Shown in pieces: positions 20,476-22,366 of a DNA stretch of 22,366 bases. Each line of letters begins with the position of its first letter. The stretch's first letter is position 1. Below the pieces are notes generated by a model, which worked only from the letters and a program-made list of their open reading frames with translations, ran no database searches and was not told the origin of the DNA. Position numbers and translations under genes: made by a program. Origin of the DNA: Chromera velia (Eukaryota > Sar > Chromeraceae); NCBI GenBank assembly GCA_018398765.1, contig JAHBMJ010002133.1, positions 1-22,366 on the forward strand, written 5' to 3'.

Positions 20476-21105
20476 CATATGCACACACACACGTGCACAC
20501 GTGTGCACACGTGCAGGGATACGAAGGCATAAAATACACAGAGAAATAGGAGGATGATCACCCACGGGCGTTGTGCAATTACAGGTGCGGGGATTCACTC
20601 GCCTACGCCACGAAATATGCGCTCCCCCCCCCCTCTTCGTGTGTGTGTGTGTGTGTGTGTGTTTGTGTGTGTGTGCAGAAAGAAGGACTTCTTTGGAGGT
20701 CTCTTTTGTCTCCGTCTGTCCGGCAAGTCGACAGCAGAGAGACAGATGTCCAGGCCGTTCAGAGCACGGAGGGAGCGTCAATCAAGCAGAGGTCTAGGGG
20801 GAGCAGGAAGGGCGCATTCCCCGCCTCAATGCGGAGGGGGGGGGAGGGGAAGCACGGGGCGCAGTGGAGAGGGTTTTCCACTCGCACCCGCAGCACAAAT
20901 GGGGTCGGCCCCTCGACTCGTTGCGTCCTCTTCCTCTTCTCTCTCCGGTCCCCCAAACGGGCTCACCCTCCCGACTTTCCAGCTCGCCCCCGCACAGACG
21001 TCTGCGTCTCCCACTTCAAACCAAGCGCCTGTTCTTGACTCGTCTCCCCCTGTACTTGTAGGGGAGGCAGTGGAGGCAGAGGTGATCGAAGACGCAGACC
21101 GGTAG
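11890..21105 (+). CDS. Giant kelch beta-propeller protein, about 2,195 residues, 11 exons
   Basis: Proposed coding exons are 11890-11891, 11975-13836, 14172-14250, 14569-14695, 14856-15413, 15629-16759, 17031-17106, 17334-19003, 19423-19641, 19812-20248 and 20679-21105. All phases agree. The order is a Pro/Ser-rich N-terminus (1-350), an ER/K-rich helix (about 465-585), and then kelch-type blades. Blades centre on AGGYG (857-861), RFHAADAVVVGNYLF (1002-1016, weak), FVIVHGGF (1259-1266), RFGHS...FIFGG (1780-1797), SHAAT...IFGG (1873-1887) and LLIFGG (2037-2042). Between blades sit long charged or Ser/Ala-rich inserts, the largest about 450 residues. Kelch propellers usually bind proteins; no catalytic motif is visible. 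Basic clusters (for example MRKRRRS) suggest possible nuclear localisation. The start codon is split AT|G, with an in-frame TAA five codons upstream. The 3' end is uncertain because the TAG stop overlaps a donor-like GTAGGT. Confidence 0.75.
11975..13836 (+). other. Kelch gene exon 2: Pro/Ser-rich N-terminus and ER/K helix
   Basis: This is the longest exon, encoding residues 1-621. Residues up to about 350 are disordered in composition (Pro, Ser, Gly; CAG-encoded Q5 at 12513-12527). PF[VI]PMQPV occurs twice (123-130 and 301-308). TVExxLYRxxP occurs twice (364-375 and 445-456). Residues about 465-585 (13365-13730) are almost only E, R, K, A, M and Q, with 11-residue near-repeats (EAREAKKEEMR, SARESKKEEIR), as in single-alpha-helix or coiled-coil segments. 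The donor TCTG|GTCAGT leads to a short in-frame exon. Confidence 0.8.
14172..14250 (+). other. Kelch gene exon 3 (79 nt)
   Basis: The acceptor is CCTGCAG|AG and the donor is CTCTAT|GTGAGT. This short exon is the only way found to carry the phase-1 end of exon 2 to the phase-2 start of exon 4, and it has no stop in that frame. It encodes residues 622-647. Confidence 0.78.
14526..14568 (+). repeat. (TCTG)n microsatellite forming the polypyrimidine tract of intron 3
   Basis: About eight TCTG units run into CTCTCTCCCTCAG, the acceptor of exon 4. The simple repeat therefore serves as most of the 3' splice-site tract. Confidence 0.85.
14569..14695 (+). other. Kelch gene exon 4
   Basis: The acceptor is CCTCAG|G and the donor is CTACAG|GTCGGT. 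The exon encodes residues 648-690, including LHVESVTLVTEP (656-667), a looser match to the VE...P motif of exon 2. Confidence 0.8.
14856..15413 (+). other. Kelch gene exon 5: Pro/Gly/Glu-rich stretch, first blade
   Basis: The acceptor is CTGCAG|CCT and the donor is GAG|GTCAGT. Residues 691-876 include a Pro/Gly-rich and acidic linker, then SLVVAGGYGLYDMYDTEV (853-870), whose double glycine and following aromatic residues match a kelch strand 2-3. Confidence 0.78.
15629..16759 (+). other. Kelch gene exon 6: weak blades and poly-Ser insert
   Basis: The acceptor is CATGCAG|ACT and the donor is ACT|GTGAGT (alternative donor at 16789). It encodes residues 877-1253. ETWTLPL at its start supplies the Trp expected after the exon 5 blade. 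A second blade candidate lies at 1002-1016. A run of 11 Ser (16136-16168, AGC codons) and Ala-rich insert follow. PSMREAYASSVEILIYGT starts the next blade. Confidence 0.76.
17031..17106 (+). other. Kelch gene exon 7: FVIVHGGF blade core (76 nt)
   Basis: The exon carries the clearest mid-protein kelch strand (FVIVHGGF, LLGDCYAL). The preferred acceptor is GGGGACAG|GAA at 17031, which pairs with the phase-0 donor at 16760. The better-looking acceptor GCATGCAG at 17014 needs the weaker donor TT|GTGAGG at 16789. The exon ends CTCT|GTCAGT. Confidence 0.65.
17334..19003 (+). other. Kelch gene exon 8: large charged insert and blade
   Basis: The acceptor is GGATGCAG|TT and the donor is CTGCAG|GTCAGG. 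It encodes residues 1279-1835. LGADEW closes the previous blade. About 450 residues of mixed-charge Lys/Glu then Lys/Ala/Ser-rich sequence follow, with poly-Ser, poly-Ala (GCA codons, 18308-18325), a Ser-Pro repeat and basic clusters. RFGHSLTVIRNRAFIFGG (1780-1797) is a textbook kelch blade. Confidence 0.8.
19397..19416 (+). repeat. (GAAC)n repeat at the acceptor of exon 9
   Basis: Purine-rich GAAC units stand where a polypyrimidine tract is expected, just upstream of CTTGCAG at 19422. Confidence 0.85.
19423..19641 (+). other. Kelch gene exon 9: complete kelch blade
   Basis: The acceptor is TTGCAG|GAC and the donor is AAAG|GTCAGG. It encodes residues 1836-1908: DVWVL, then FKW, PRASHAAT, LAIFGG, LNDLWML and IWAK. 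These are all the kelch landmarks in order, and the strongest family evidence in the gene. Confidence 0.88.
19812..20248 (+). other. Kelch gene exon 10: Ser-rich insert and blade
   Basis: The acceptor is CCTGCAG|GTC and the donor is GCAAG|GTAGGA; reading through the donor gives an immediate in-frame TAG. It encodes residues 1909-2053. Two Ser runs written with TCN codons are followed by an acidic patch and then SHTLLIFGG (blade). Confidence 0.82.
20388..20513 (+). repeat. (CA)n-rich microsatellite in intron 10
   Basis: Interrupted CACACA with ATATGCACAC units. It ends in a palindromic CACGTG-containing part (about 20491-20513). Confidence 0.92.
20638..20675 (+). repeat. (GT)n microsatellite next to the acceptor of exon 11
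   Basis: GT repeats with one TTT interruption end at GTGTGTGCAG|AA, the exon 11 acceptor. They are complementary to the CA repeat about 125 nt upstream in the same intron. Confidence 0.92.
20679..21105 (+). other. Kelch gene exon 11 (last one seen)
   Basis: The acceptor is GTGCAG|A, with AG+A giving R2054. DFFGGLFCLRL completes the blade begun in exon 10. A Gly/Arg-rich then Pro/Ser/Ala-rich tail follows, ending in an acidic stretch (EAVEAEVIEDAD). The frame stops at TAG 21103-21105, but CCG|GTAGGT also reads as a donor, so the gene may continue beyond the window. Confidence 0.72.
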
Positions 21106-22366
21106 GTGAAGAAATTGAGGGGGCTACATGTAAGAGCTACTTTGTGGACAGCTGGTTGTTGCGGGAGACCGGTCGATTGAGCTCAACGCGTGGGTTGACG
21201 GTCAAGATAGCTCTCGCTCCTTAGGGTGCTTCCATGATAGCCCTCGGCGAAGCCACAGCGCCTCTGCTAATGCATGCGGGACACAAGTCTCGTAACAGCA
21301 CTTCCCATGCCAACATTGAGTGCAGAAGCTTGCCAGAAAGTGCCAGTGGGACTCTGTGCAGGTGAACCGAGGCCGGCACAAGTGTGATAAATCGGCCGCG
21401 ATTTTGTTGATAGAATGTCATTTAACTTAATGGACAACTGAATGTACAATTAAGTCTGACTGCATGAATTTAGATGTTTTTGAAAGCTTTTCTTCTTACA
21501 CGTATATATATGGCTTAGTACAGTTATTTGCTCCTCTTTAAATCTGTGGTAATCGATCTGTGGAGAGCCATGCAATATCACTGGCATGCAATCCTAGATG
21601 CAATTATGCGTTACTCAAAATTAATCTGGGCCATGGCTCTTACCGAGTCTTACGTGTTGCACTGTAGCTCTCGCGCTCCCCCGTGCCGCGCACAAACGTC
21701 TACTCTGATTTAATTTAGGATTTAATTAAGTCTCAAATTTAACTCGCCCAGACTAGTATAGTACCAAAACTGTCTTAAAGTGTCTCACCCTACTCTTCAA
21801 CTTAATTATTTCCGATTCCAAGTTACTAGTGACACCTAGTAGGTTGACATCGGAGTTTAAGTTGTCAAACCTAGCTAGTCAGACTATAGTCTATCATTGT
21901 TATAGTGTATGCACGTGATATGCATTAAAGTTTTAAACTAGGTTTTAAAATGCTTGATAGTAAAAAAATTAACGTAAAGTTAGTGGACGCACTAGTGGAT
22001 ATAACTCTTGATTATCGAAATACGTCAGCAAATGCTTACCCTACAAAACCGGGTGATGATGATGATGATTGAGGGTTAAATCCTAGATTTAGCGACGCCA
22101 AATCCCAAGCCACTAGCAAGGCTTTGAGGACAACCCAGAGAACACATTCATGGGGGGGGGGATGAGGAAGCCTGCATGCCAATCGGATCGATTCGCCTCA
22201 ACTTGCCTTATCGACAGAATGAACCTTCTTGAGACAGTCGGCTATAGCTTTGGAACCGCTTCTAGGCAGAATTGTGCACAACAACAACACCATATCCTTC
22301 ATTTTTTTCTCATTATCAGAAGTGCCCCTCCCGGTTGCACCTGCAACGCGTTGTGCGATCTGTATT
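21106..22366. other. AT-rich 3' region without a supported gene
   Basis: Composition becomes AT-rich from about 21410. Frames are 60-70 codons and unconvincing. Visible items are a (GAT)n run at about 22054-22069, a 15-nt palindrome at 22077-22091 (TAAATCCTAGATTTA) and a G run near 22152. The (GAT)n run could be the tail of a retroposed element, but nothing confirms this. Any 3' untranslated region of the kelch gene lies at the start of this stretch, with no clear AATAAA. Confidence 0.4.

Noticed and set aside
22050-22095. (GAT)n run followed by GGTTAAATCC as a SINE or tRNA B box
   Set aside because: The match to the B-box consensus is incomplete, no A box was found, and no target duplication was seen.

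Overview
The window looks like nuclear DNA of a eukaryotic alga with a complex (secondary) plastid. Both recognisable genes are cut by many GT-AG introns, simple repeats are abundant, and one protein begins with a signal peptide followed by an FVPPP motif, the bipartite plastid-targeting signature of algae with red-derived complex plastids. A chromerid such as Chromera velia fits best, but that name is an inference and not proven by anything read here. There is no operon structure and no rRNA, tRNA or CRISPR that I could recognise.

Layout. Positions 1-8226 contain no gene I can support. This stretch holds AT-rich islands (about 1180-1640 and 2480-2740), a 97-nt pure pyrimidine run (1646-1742), a small MITE-like element with 25-bp inverted termini and a candidate 8-bp target duplication (2231-2480), and about 5.5 kb of alternating purine-rich and pyrimidine-rich DNA. 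From 10956 down to 8227 on the minus strand lies a six-exon gene for a 513-residue bestrophin-family anion channel, predicted to enter the plastid (VCCN1-like). A roughly 0.9-kb divergent intergenic region (10957-11889) contains a possible small membrane-protein ORF (11545-11300, minus). From about 11890 to at least 21105 on the plus strand lies a large multi-exon gene for a kelch beta-propeller protein of about 2,195 residues. Its propeller is interrupted by very long charged, Ser/Ala-rich insertions and preceded by a Pro/Ser-rich region and an ER/K-rich helix. The last 1.26 kb (21106-22366) is AT-rich and apparently non-coding.

The exon models were built by hand. I required that reading frame and intron phase agree at every junction; all junctions close in frame, though one (exon 6/7 of the kelch gene) has two in-frame solutions and the 3' end is uncertain.

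The two genes are divergent neighbours and may share a promoter region. Both seem to have an intron directly at the translation start: the kelch start codon is split AT|G, and the bestrophin ATG lies one base after a strong acceptor. No functional link between the proteins is visible. The points most worth following are the split start codon, the C-rich +3 position of the 5' splice sites (10 of 15), the unusual architecture and short repeated motifs of the kelch protein, and the MITE-like element.
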